A DNA stretch of 29,948 bases from an uncultured bacterium (lineage in GTDB: Bacteria > Verrucomicrobiota > Lentisphaeria > Oligosphaerales > Oligosphaeraceae): contig URJM01000020.1 of the NCBI GenBank assembly GCA_900548225.1, positions 1 through 29,948 on the forward strand. The letters are read 5' to 3'. The translations under genes were made by a program, and so were the position numbers. A model generated the notes under the pieces. The model had not been told where the DNA came from. It did no database searches and saw only the letters and a program-made list of their open reading frames with translations. Each line of letters opens with the position of its first letter. Position 1 is the first letter of the stretch. This document shows, piece by piece, positions 1 through 6,173 of this stretch.

Positions 1-1521
1 AGCGGCTGTTTCGAAGAATGTAGCCGACGGCGGCGGTGCCGCCTTCTCGACGACGGGAGAATCCTCCCGTCCAGGAGCATCCTCGTCCTCGTGGAGCGCA
101 GGGGAGTTTTCGGGGGCGTCGGGGGAAATCTTCCTGGCGGACTTCTTCCTGGCGCGTGGCTTGGCGGGCTGCGCCTTCCTTGCGTCCTTCTCCTCTGAAA
201 CCTCCTTGGCTGCCGTGTTCCGTTTCCCAATGGGAACCAGCGCCCTCGGAAGCGCGACAGGCGCCAGGGTCCCATCATCCTCTGCCTCCTGCTGCCAGAA
301 CTCACCCTCCTCGTCCTCCATGTTGCAGTATGCGGGGGAGAGTTCGGGCATATCAGCCAGCAGCTTTTCGCTGTCCCATCCGAAACACTGCACCACAAGC
401 GCCAGAAGCGCGCGCCCATAGCGGTATTCGGCGTGGTGGAGATACCTCATCTGGACGGGTTTGGAGAGGAGCCGGGGCACCAGCCCGACAATTTGCAGGA
501 TGCGCTGCGAAAGCAGCCGCGGCACGGTTATGCCGTCGAAAACCAGTCCCAGGGCGCGGTGTGCGACCGGGTCGGACGATGCGTTGCCCGTCCAGAACGC
601 GGATGGATTCTCGGGGTTCAGCGCACTCATCATGAATGGAAGCGCGACCGTCGAAAGCGCCAGCCCCCGGGAATTCGAGTAGCGCCCCCGCCGCATGGCG
701 TCTCCCCGGAGTTTGAGGAGATGCTGCATCATGACACCCTCCTGGTCGTCCCAGGCGTCGTCCACCACAGGCCAGAAGTAGTGGAGGAAGCCGATGTCAT
801 GCATTACCTGCAGTGTCTTTCCGCAATCGGGATTTGCGAGGAGCTTGAGGAGTTCCTCGAAGAGCCTGGCGGGGCTGGAGAGTTTGATTTCGCGGCACTT
901 TTCGCGGATGACCGCCTCGAGCGGCGGGTCAAGGCGGAAGCCGCACTGCCCCACCAGCTTCAGCGCACGGAGCATGCGCACGGGGTCTTCGTCCATTCGC
1001 TGGCCTGGTTCGCCAATGCACCGGACAATGCCCTTGTGGAGGTCGGCGTAGCCGCCTGAGAAGTCGATGATTCCCCGCTTGCCCGCCACATCGAGATAGA
1101 GGGCGTTCACGGTGAAGTCACGGCGGCGTGCGTCATCCTCCAGGGTGCCGAAGGCATTGTCGTTCCAGATGATCGGCCCGTCATCGTGCTTTTTGCCCTG
1201 GCGTTCCTTTTCGTTTGGAGTGCGGCGGAAGGTCGAGACCTCGTATATCTCGTGGTTCGCATAGACGTGGGCGAGGCGGAAACGGCGCCCGATAACATGG
1301 CACCTGCGGCGGCCGAAGACCTTCCGGACCTCCTCGGGGGTCGCACTCGTCGAAATGTCATAGTCCTTCGGCTCCCTTCCAAGCAGAAGGTCGCGGACAG
1401 CGCCGCCGACGATATACGCCTCGTAACCCGCTCTTACGAGTTCCTGGACTATGCCGACGGGCGTCGGATTCAGCGCCTGGCGAAGCTCCTCCAGGACGGG
1501 CTTTGGAACTGACTTGGACAT
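1..1521 (-). CDS. pcnB: PcnB-type poly(A) polymerase / tRNA nucleotidyltransferase family protein (3' end outside window)
   Basis: Class II nucleotidyltransferase that adds A residues, or CCA, to RNA 3' ends. It was read directly from the complement strand: 507 codons are open with no stop before the left edge, so the C-terminus is missing. The N-terminus has VGGAVRDLLLG (residues 38-48), the metal-binding DYD (53-55), a VIGRRFRLAHV stretch (76-86) and RRRDFTVNALY (132-142). The RRFRLAHV segment and its position favour the PcnB/poly(A) polymerase I branch over the CCA-adding branch, but activity cannot be assigned from sequence alone. The ATG at 1521 was chosen because homology begins soon after it; no good ribosome site is visible. 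From about residue 425 onward the chain becomes Lys/Ala/Pro/Glu-rich and low-complexity, like the basic tails of polyadenylating enzymes. It lies 63 bp after rnhB and is probably co-transcribed with it. Confidence 0.88.
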   Translation of the reverse strand, partial: MSKSVPKPVLEELRQALNPTPVGIVQELVRAGYEAYIVGGAVRDLLLGREPKDYDISTSATPEEVRKVFGRRRCHVIGRRFRLAHVYANHEIYEVSTFRRTPNEKERQGKKHDDGPIIWNDNAFGTLEDDARRRDFTVNALYLDVAGKRGIIDFSGGYADLHKGIVRCIGEPGQRMDEDPVRMLRALKLVGQCGFRLDPPLEAVIREKCREIKLSSPARLFEELLKLLANPDCGKTLQVMHDIGFLHYFWPVVDDAWDDQEGVMMQHLLKLRGDAMRRGRYSNSRGLALSTVALPFMMSALNPENPSAFWTGNASSDPVAHRALGLVFDGITVPRLLSQRILQIVGLVPRLLSKPVQMRYLHHAEYRYGRALLALVVQCFGWDSEKLLADMPELSPAYCNMEDEEGEFWQQEAEDDGTLAPVALPRALVPIGKRNTAAKEVSEEKDARKAQPAKPRARKKSARKISPDAPENSPALHEDEDAPGREDSPVVEKAAPPPSATFFETAA

Positions 1522-1584
1522 CTTTTCTATGGTGATATCTGCAGAATTTCCCGCATGCGCCTCCCTTTGGCGAGGCCGCGCTCT

Positions 1585-2208
1585 TCAGAAAAGCGTTGGC
1601 TGCGAGACTGGCGCAAAGGAGCGCCTGTGGATTGGCGTCGGCCCGAGTCTGCGCAGGGCATCCAGGTGTTCGGCGGTGCCGTAGCCCTTGTTCTTCGCAA
1701 ATCCGTAGCCTGGATAGAGGGCATCCATCTCGACCATGAGCGCGTCGCGGTAGGTCTTTGCAAGGATGCTTGCGGCCGCAATCGAGGCCGACTTGGCGTC
1801 CCCCTTCACGACAAAATGCGCGGGGAACGGGTATGGGGAGAATCCGACGCCGTCAATCAGGACGGCCTGGGGCTCCGGGGAGCCCAGCTTCATGGATGCC
1901 TCGCGCATGGCGTCCTGCGTGGCGCGAAGGATGTTCATCCTGTCGATTTCAGCGGGGGAGCGTTCTACGATTGCATATCGGATGCGGCTGTCCGCCTTGA
2001 GGAGGCGTGCGATTTCATCTCGCTGGCGTTCCGTCAGCCTCTTGGAGTCGTTGACGGGAATCGAAAACTCCTCCGGAGGAAGCGGGAGCATCACCGCCGC
2101 CACCACCACGGGACCCGCCAGGGGGCCGCGGCCAACCTCGTCAACACCTGCGACGCGTTGGACGCCGAGGGACTTCTCCAGCTGAAATGGATCCGATATG
2201 CCAGACAC
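1585..2208 (-). CDS. rnhB: Ribonuclease HII
   Basis: Cleaves the RNA strand of RNA-DNA hybrids and starts removal of single ribonucleotides from DNA. The 207-residue product has the family signature VDEVGRGPLAGP (22-33) and the four acidic active-site residues D23, E24, D119 (in LIDG) and D155 (in TYRD). It also has NDSKRLT (53-59) and the C-terminal HRRSF. The start is the GTG at 2208; an in-frame TGA lies 15 bases upstream, so no earlier start is possible. No clear Shine-Dalgarno is visible. It sits downstream of rplS, as in many rpsP-trmD-rplS-rnhB clusters, but a hairpin terminator separates the two, so its expression may depend on read-through or on a weak local promoter. Confidence 0.95.
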   Translation of the reverse strand: MSGISDPFQLEKSLGVQRVAGVDEVGRGPLAGPVVVAAVMLPLPPEEFSIPVNDSKRLTERQRDEIARLLKADSRIRYAIVERSPAEIDRMNILRATQDAMREASMKLGSPEPQAVLIDGVGFSPYPFPAHFVVKGDAKSASIAAASILAKTYRDALMVEMDALYPGYGFAKNKGYGTAEHLDALRRLGPTPIHRRSFAPVSQPTLF

Positions 2209-2242
2209 GTACAGGCGATTTCAGGAATGCGTCAGACCAGCC

Positions 2243-2290
2243 CACAAAAGCAAAAGGGCACCAAGGATCCCGCTGAACCCCGTGCCCTTG
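2243..2290 (-). terminator. Rho-independent terminator after rplS
   Basis: On the minus strand, AAGGGCAC (2289-2282) pairs with GTGCCCTT (2261-2254) across a 20-base loop and is followed by the T-rich tail TTTTGCTTTTG. It begins 38 bases after the rplS stop. It would end the ribosomal operon before rnhB. The tail is shared with the terminator after the ferredoxin gene. Confidence 0.75.
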
Positions 2291-2327
2291 TGTGAAGGAT
2301 GCATACGCACCCTGGAAGGAGTGAAGC

Positions 2328-2678
2328 TTATGCGCCGACTTCCTTGGACTTGACCTTGGCGGCCTTGCCAACCTGGCCACGCAGATAGTAGAGCTTCGCG
2401 CGGCGGACGATACCCTTGCGGGTGACCTTGAAGGAGGCAACCAGCGGGGAGTGAATCGGGACGACACGCTCAACGCCCTGACCTGCGCGGACGCGGCGGA
2501 GGGTGATGGTCTGGGCAATGCCAGTGCCGTGCCTGGAAATGATCACGCCTGTGAAGTTCTGGACACGCTCCTTGCCGCCTTCCTTGATGCGGAAGCCAAC
2601 CTCGACAGTGTCGCCAATCCCCATCTCGGGAATGTCGGTCTTCAGATTCTCCTGGCGGATCTTCTCGATGGTGTTCAT
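2328..2678 (-). CDS. rplS: 50S ribosomal protein L19
   Basis: Large-subunit protein located at the interface with the 30S subunit. The 116-residue product matches the usual L19 length. It has the typical MNTIEKIRQ start, GDTVEVGFRIKEGGKERVQ in the middle and the basic VPIHSP...RAKLYYLRG region toward the end. The ATG at 2678 is preceded by AAGGAG about ten bases upstream. A longer reading frame extends upstream but has no L19 similarity. The gene follows trmD with a gap of about 50 bp and closes the ribosomal operon ahead of a hairpin terminator. Confidence 0.97.
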   Translation of the reverse strand: MNTIEKIRQENLKTDIPEMGIGDTVEVGFRIKEGGKERVQNFTGVIISRHGTGIAQTITLRRVRAGQGVERVVPIHSPLVASFKVTRKGIVRRAKLYYLRGQVGKAAKVKSKEVGA

Positions 2679-2731
2679 GATTGAAATGCTCCTTGAAACG
2701 ATATCAGTTGATTTAGTGCAGTGCAAAAATC

Positions 2732-3403
2732 CTAAAGCAAGTCAGGACGACGGCTGACTGTGCGCAAAACACGCTGCTCCAAACGCCAGGCGTCAATCTC
2801 CTGGTGGTTGCCGGAAAGCAGAATCTCGGGAACACGCATCCCCTTGTAGTCCTCAGGACGGGTGAACTGGGGATACTCGAGAAGCGGCTCGTTGCTGAAC
2901 GACTCGTCCGCAGAGGACTCGTCATTGCCCAATGCACCCGGCAGAAGACGGACCACCGCGTCGGTGACGACGCTTGCCGCAATCGCCCCGTTGGTGAGGA
3001 CGTAGTCGCCGATGGAGAGCTCCTCGTCCATCAGGCACTGCCTCACACGCTCGTCAACCCCCTCGTAATGTCCGCAGACAAGAATGAGGTGTTCGACTGT
3101 TGACGCATACCTTCTGGCGATGGCCTGGGTGAAGCGGGTGCCCTGGGGGCACATGAGGACGATCTTCGCCTCGGGGGTCCTGATGTCCTGGAGGCACTCG
3201 AAGAGCGGCTCCGGCCGGAGGACCATCCCCGCGCCGCCGCCGTATGGCTTGTCGTCGACGGTCTTGCGCACATCGTGGGTGTAGTCCCTCAGGTCGACGA
3301 GATTGATCTTCACAATCCCCTCCTTCCAGGCACGGCCGATGACCGACTCGGAGAGGACGCCCTTGCAGAGGGCTGGGAAGAGTGTGACAATGTCAATCTG
3401 CAT
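2732..3403 (-). CDS. trmD: tRNA (guanine-N1-)-methyltransferase
   Basis: Uses S-adenosylmethionine to methylate G37 of tRNAs, which prevents +1 frameshifting. The 223-residue SPOUT protein shows DKPYGGGAGM (51-60), the CPQG cofactor loop (85-88), CGHYEGVDERV (110-120), SIGDYVLTNGA (130-140) and VPEILLSGNHQEIDAWR (191-207). Two positions differ from the usual pattern. The knot motif normally read as LTGGE or LSGGE is LTNGA here. The Asp of the catalytic DSF motif appears as Glu (E167 in DESF). The frame is intact and otherwise full-length, so I expect a working enzyme. It lies between khpA and rplS; rimM is absent from the cluster. Confidence 0.95.
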   Translation of the reverse strand: MQIDIVTLFPALCKGVLSESVIGRAWKEGIVKINLVDLRDYTHDVRKTVDDKPYGGGAGMVLRPEPLFECLQDIRTPEAKIVLMCPQGTRFTQAIARRYASTVEHLILVCGHYEGVDERVRQCLMDEELSIGDYVLTNGAIAASVVTDAVVRLLPGALGNDESSADESFSNEPLLEYPQFTRPEDYKGMRVPEILLSGNHQEIDAWRLEQRVLRTVSRRPDLL

Positions 3404-3429
3404 GGTTGTGGAGTGTCTCCTGGGTGTTC

Positions 3430-3810
3430 TCAGTCGTCCATCACATCGACGGTGACCCTGAGATGATGCCGTGAGGCCGCGCCGGAGATGAGCGTGCGCA
3501 GGGCGGTAATCGTCTTGCCGCTCTTTCCAATGACCTTTCCGATGTCCTTCTTGAAGCAGTGGACCTGGATTATCGTCAGGTCACGCTTCGAGGCGATGTC
3601 GAGCGACACCTCCTCCGGCTTGTCAACCAGCGAGGTCGCGACATACCTGACACACTCCTTCAGCCCCTCCAGCACCTTGGGGTCGGCTGCGGGGGCTTCC
3701 TCCTCATGCATGGAGTCAAGGTCGGCGGGTTCCGCATCCACCATTGGCGGAAGTGCGCCTGCCTCCTTGGTCTCGGAGCCGAAGAGCTTTTTCAGGAATG
3801 AGAGTGCCAT
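3430..3810 (-). CDS. khpA: KH-domain RNA-binding protein, KhpA/YlqC family, with N-terminal extension
   Basis: Small RNA-binding protein. In other bacteria KhpA acts with KhpB as a post-transcriptional regulator, and its gene sits between rpsP and rimM or trmD. The KH core spans residues 44-126, with the GxxG loop GKSG at 95-98 inside the IGKVIGKSGKTI segment. Typical family members are about 75-85 residues long. This one has 126 because of an acidic, Pro/Glu-rich N-terminal extension of about 43 residues starting MALSFLKKLFG. The ATG at 3810 has AGAGGT upstream. The extension has no recognisable domain and may be a flexible or helical arm. It lies between rpsP and trmD on the same strand, 26 bp from trmD. 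Confidence 0.9.
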   Translation of the reverse strand: MALSFLKKLFGSETKEAGALPPMVDAEPADLDSMHEEEAPAADPKVLEGLKECVRYVATSLVDKPEEVSLDIASKRDLTIIQVHCFKKDIGKVIGKSGKTITALRTLISGAASRHHLRVTVDVMDD

Positions 3811-3850
3811 GTCGCAAAACCTCTGCTATGTCTCTGCCGGAGCCGCGGAA

Positions 3851-4201
3851 CTACTCGGCGGCGGGAGCCTCTGCCGCCTCGGGGGCGGGTGCTTCCTCGA
3901 CAGTCTTCACGGCCTTGGGAGCGGGGGCGGCGTTCTTGACGGGCTCGCGGCGGCTCGGGAAGGGCTTGCCGTTCTTGACGCGGTTGTAGATGGCGGTCAC
4001 GGTCTCGGAGGGCTGGGCGCCCTTGGAGAGCCAGTACTCCATGCGCTCGACATCGAGCTTCTCATTGTCGTGGCGGGGATCGTACAGACCCAGGTTCTCG
4101 ATGAAACGACCGTCACGGGGAGAGCGGCTATCGGCCACCACGACGCGCCAGCAGGCGGCGTTCAGGGCGCCAGTACGACGAAGACGAATCTTTACAGACA
4201 T
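3851..4201 (-). CDS. rpsP: 30S ribosomal protein S16
   Basis: Small-subunit assembly protein. The 116-residue product begins MSVKIRLRRTG and contains VVVADSRSPRDGRFIENLGLYD and WLSKGAQPSETV, both diagnostic. A longer frame exists, but the ATG at 4201 is preceded by AAAGGA and matches the family N-terminus. After about residue 85 the chain ends in an Ala/Pro/Glu-rich tail, an extension seen in some S16 proteins and probably disordered. It is the first gene of the minus-strand ribosomal cluster, and a promoter is visible about 65 bp upstream. Confidence 0.97.
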   Translation of the reverse strand: MSVKIRLRRTGALNAACWRVVVADSRSPRDGRFIENLGLYDPRHDNEKLDVERMEYWLSKGAQPSETVTAIYNRVKNGKPFPSRREPVKNAAPAPKAVKTVEEAPAPEAAEAPAAE

Positions 4202-4268
4202 TCTCTTTTCCTTTGGGAATTCTAGACTTGAGTTACAAAAAAGTGATGATATGCGGTGCAAGCCCGTT

Positions 4269-4296
4269 AATATAGCCGCATTTTCCCGTATCGCAA
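4269..4296 (-). promoter_or_regulatory. Probable sigma-70-type promoter of the rpsP operon
   Basis: On the minus strand, TTGCGA (4296-4291) and TATATT (4274-4269) are separated by 16 bases. Transcription would begin near 4262, giving a leader of about 60 bases before the rpsP ATG. The TATATTAACG context recurs upstream of the FadL-type gene, with a close variant upstream of skp. Confidence 0.6.
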
Positions 4297-4308
4297 TTCC
4301 CTACGCCA

Positions 4309-4323
4309 AAATAGGCAGGCCCA
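4309..4323. repeat. 15-bp direct repeat, left copy, bounding the island
   Basis: The sequence AAATAGGCAGGCCCA occurs here and again at 6137-6151 in the same orientation. The two copies bracket all the IS30-like and toxin-immunity material. This could be a duplicated target or the scar of a recombination event. Confidence 0.7.
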
Positions 4324-4334
4324 TGTAACTGGGA

Positions 4335-4562
4335 AAGTTAAACGCACGCGTTTCGTGCGTTGAGTCGTGCAAAGCAGGGGGGTGTGCGTCTAATTCCACA
4401 GGAGTCGTGTCACCAGGAAGGCGGAGTGCCCGGGCCTCAATCCATACAGGAGAGTGCATAGCCTGGGAACCTCCGACCACCACACCTCCCCCCGGAGGAG
4501 TGGTGTGCGTTTAATCGCGCAATGAGGCGGGGCAGGCCACCATGAGACAGGAGGACAATGCC
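4335..4562. other. Gene-free left flank of the island with palindromic GTGCGTT-type repeats
   Basis: No convincing gene lies between the rpsP promoter and the transposase remnant. The stretch contains AACGCACG-loop-CGTGCGTT (4341-4361), GTGCGTC (4384-4390), a C/G-rich imperfect hairpin (about 4480-4507) and GTGCGTTTA (4505-4513). These look like ends or internal palindromes of an insertion element or a REP-like repeat family. Confidence 0.5.
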
Positions 4563-4991
4563 ATGCCACATCTGACCTTGGCCGACCGTTCCGAGACAGG
4601 GAACGCCCTGCGTTCGAACCGGAGGTTCAGCGCAATCGCCAGATCCCTGAAGAAGGCGAGAAGCACCGTCATGCGGGAGATCCTGTCCCACCGCGTCCCC
4701 AGCGACAAGGGCGCGAAGGGCCGTGTCACGAACCGGTGCATCAACCGCAGCGAGTGCGACAGGAAATACCTGTGCGCACAATGCGTCCGTCCCATGAGCA
4801 GGATGAAATGCAGCTCCTGCTCGAAATGCAACTCCGTCTGCCCCGTCACATCAAGGTTCGCTTCATCCGCCCGTGCGTTTAATCCCTCCGAAAAAGGTGC
4901 CGCACAGGACGGATGGGAGGATTGCGTCCCGAAAGGAGGCGACCTTGCAGAATCTAACGCAACGCCTGACCTGGGGAGGACGGCGCGGTGA
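4563..4991 (+). pseudogene. IS30-like transposase, N-terminal remnant
   Basis: Only the DNA-binding part of an IS30-like transposase survives. From the ATG at 4563, preceded by AGGAGG at an 8-base spacing, the first 45 or so residues (MPHLTLADRS..., then FSAIARSLKKARSTVMREI) form the helix-turn-helix. They are followed by a Cys-rich segment with pairs such as CAQC and CSSCSKC (to about residue 94, base 4844). IS30 enzymes continue for more than 200 further residues with a DDE catalytic domain. Here the frame runs instead into unrelated sequence containing another GTGCGTTTA repeat and stops at 4991. The remnant cannot transpose by itself. It lies opposite to its neighbours and next to the toxin-immunity cassette, so it may mark how that cassette arrived. 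Confidence 0.75.
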
Positions 4992-5026
4992 AAAAACGTG
5001 CGGAAATAAACGCACGTTTTTTCACC
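4987..5026. repeat. Perfect 16-bp inverted repeat hairpin
   Basis: GGTGAAAAAACGTGCG (4987-5002) is the exact reverse complement of 5011-5026, with an 8-base loop GAAATAAA. It can form a strong hairpin on either strand. In position it could terminate the immunity operon, which ends at 5073 on the minus strand. Its right half is part of the 42-bp direct repeat. Confidence 0.8.
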
Positions 5027-5040
5027 TCAAGGTGCGTTTA
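4999..5040. repeat. 42-bp direct repeat, copy 1 (left of toxin-immunity cassette)
   Basis: The 42 bases at 4999-5040 match 6081-6122 with a single T/C difference. Each copy contains TAAACGCAC, the palindrome CACCTCAAGGTG and GTGCGTTTA. A second shared block, CTTTTTCAAGTTTCA, follows at 5061-5075 and 6123-6137. Copy 1 has one extra GTGCGTTT unit between the two blocks. Confidence 0.85.
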
Positions 5041-5072
5041 CTCCTGCGAGTGTGCGTTTTCTTTTTCAAGTT

Positions 5073-5426
5073 TCATTCTGGATGCCGCTGGGCATAAACC
5101 TCATCGGATAGCATACCCTCGGCGGTCTCTATGAAGCGCGGGACATTGTATTTCCTGGTTTCCTCAGGATACTTGGCCGCTGTCCTGCGAAGAGCATCGA
5201 TGAACTCCCAGCTTTGGAGTTTCTCAGAGATTTCATCGAACACCTCGCTCATCCAGGAAAACTGGTCAGCCGTGCAGTCATGATCCAGAAAATCAATGGT
5301 TTCCTGCAGATTGGCCGTGAAAAGCTGTATGGTTTCCTGTATGACTGGTTCAGATTCCCAGTCAACAATGTGTTCAATATTTTCTCTCTGCGCTACAAGC
5401 CTAGCGTATTCATCTTTGATTTTCAT
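5073..5426 (-). CDS. Immunity-like protein A of the toxin-immunity cassette
   Basis: Predicted soluble, acidic, mostly helical protein of 117 residues with no signal peptide. I do not recognise a named family with certainty. It is clearly paralogous to the next gene upstream. Both share EY.xLV near the start, NLQET(I/V)DF, a CT....WMS core, a later F.DA.R segment and a YNV...AE.M end. Small paired helical proteins directly after a toxin domain are typical of immunity genes in polymorphic and CDI toxin loci, and that is my inference here. The ATG at 5426 has an excellent site, GGGAGGT, five bases upstream, and overlaps the end of immunity-like gene B by 17 bp, suggesting coupled translation. 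The gene is markedly AT-richer than its chromosomal neighbours. Confidence 0.7.
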   Translation of the reverse strand: MKIKDEYARLVAQRENIEHIVDWESEPVIQETIQLFTANLQETIDFLDHDCTADQFSWMSEVFDEISEKLQSWEFIDALRRTAAKYPEETRKYNVPRFIETAEGMLSDEVYAQRHPE

Positions 5427-5763
5427 TTTCTACCTCCCTTATCATTTCTTCGGCCTCGTCAATGCATTCATTCACATTGTAACCCTCGATTTGTGCCGAA
5501 AATCTGCCTGATGCGCTTCGCATTGCATCTGTGAATTTTTTGTTTTTCAGGTTAGCGGCCACCTCAACGGCAATGACAGACATCCAAACCAACTCTTCAG
5601 GTGTGCAGCATTGTTCTATGAAATCCACAGTTTCTTGCAGATTCTGCGACAGAAGCTTGATTGCGTCGATAAACGGTTGAGTTTTATCCCATTCAGGCAG
5701 TTCGGGATTGACCTGCTTCTGTGCCTCTACCAATTTGGGGTATTCTGTTTGTAGTTTGCTCAT
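5410..5763 (-). CDS. Immunity-like protein B of the toxin-immunity cassette
   Basis: A 117-residue, probably helical, cytoplasmic protein paralogous to the gene downstream of it (see the shared NLQETVDF and CT..WMS motifs). Its start overlaps the end of the toxin-like gene as ATGA (start 5763, toxin stop at 5760-5762). This is the tight spacing typical of a toxin followed by its cognate immunity gene. GGAGG lies about 12 bases before the ATG. Divergence between the two paralogues suggests they arose by accumulating immunity genes against related toxins rather than by a recent duplication. The assignment as immunity is inferred from context; the sequence itself shows no catalytic motif. Confidence 0.7.
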   Translation of the reverse strand: MSKLQTEYPKLVEAQKQVNPELPEWDKTQPFIDAIKLLSQNLQETVDFIEQCCTPEELVWMSVIAVEVAANLKNKKFTDAMRSASGRFSAQIEGYNVNECIDEAEEMIREVENENQR

Positions 5764-6107
5764 TTGTTTCTTTTGCCTCCAGCATTTTGATTGGAATCAG
5801 GAAAAACTGTTGCTATTTTTCCATGCGTTTTAATTACCCCGACACGAACACCTTTATAATTGCCATAAACAGCAACTCCATCAGGTTTGTGCCTGTTGCG
5901 TTTCAAACCAACAACTTGTTCCCCTGCTTTTCGTATGTCATGTTCTGTCCATTTTTTAGGAAACCAGGATTGTCCAACTCCTTTTTGTTTTAGAGGCGAT
6001 TTATGTCTTGGAACATATCCAACCCTGACATCATTGGGATAGGTCTTTACAATTGTATAAACTATATAGAATGCACGACTTGCGGAAATAAACGCACGCT
6101 TTTTCAC
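5760..6107 (-). CDS. EndoU-like toxin domain, probably N-terminally truncated
   Basis: A 115-residue basic product. Its C-terminal part resembles the second half of bacterial EndoU ribonuclease toxins (CdiA/polymorphic toxin tips): SWFPKKWTEHDI, then a spacer, then GVAVYGNYKGVRV and GKIATVFPD, which mirrors the family pattern of an FP.xW..xI segment followed by G-rich strands and a terminal T.xFP. The paired catalytic histidines expected earlier in EndoU domains are not evident. The frame begins with a GTG inside the 42-bp direct repeat, so its first nine or so residues (VKKRAFISA) are repeat-encoded. An in-frame TAA lies 15 bases before the GTG and no ribosome site is visible. I therefore read it as a displaced toxin tip, perhaps inactive, kept with its immunity genes. 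The family call is from pattern memory and needs a profile search. Confidence 0.5.
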   Translation of the reverse strand: MKKRAFISASRAFYIVYTIVKTYPNDVRVGYVPRHKSPLKQKGVGQSWFPKKWTEHDIRKAGEQVVGLKRNRHKPDGVAVYGNYKGVRVGVIKTHGKIATVFPDSNQNAGGKRNK

Positions 6108-6122
6108 CTCAAGGTGCGTTTA
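6081..6122. repeat. 42-bp direct repeat, copy 2 (right of toxin-immunity cassette)
   Basis: This copy matches 4999-5040 except for C in place of T at one position. Here the left arm of the hairpin seen in copy 1 is replaced by toxin-gene sequence, so the repeat is fused in frame to the start of the toxin-like gene. It is followed directly by the CTTTTTCAAGTTTCA block (6123-6137). Confidence 0.85.
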
Positions 6123-6136
6123 CTTTTTCAAGTTTC

Positions 6137-6151
6137 AAATAGGCAGGCCCA
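6137..6151. repeat. 15-bp direct repeat, right copy, bounding the island
   Basis: AAATAGGCAGGCCCA, identical to 4309-4323. Chromosomal G+C-rich sequence resumes immediately to the right. Confidence 0.7.
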
Positions 6152-6173
6152 AATCGGGGGGGGTGCCGCGTCC

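Noticed and set aside
36..1059. Long plus-strand open frames opposite the first gene
   Set aside because: They are antisense shadows of the pcnB reading frame in G+C-rich DNA; they have no family pattern, while the minus strand shows a full set of nucleotidyltransferase motifs.
4335..6137. A CRISPR array made of the GTGCGTTTA repeats
   Set aside because: The repeats are too short, change orientation and have irregular spacing of tens to more than 1,000 bases; there are no cas genes.
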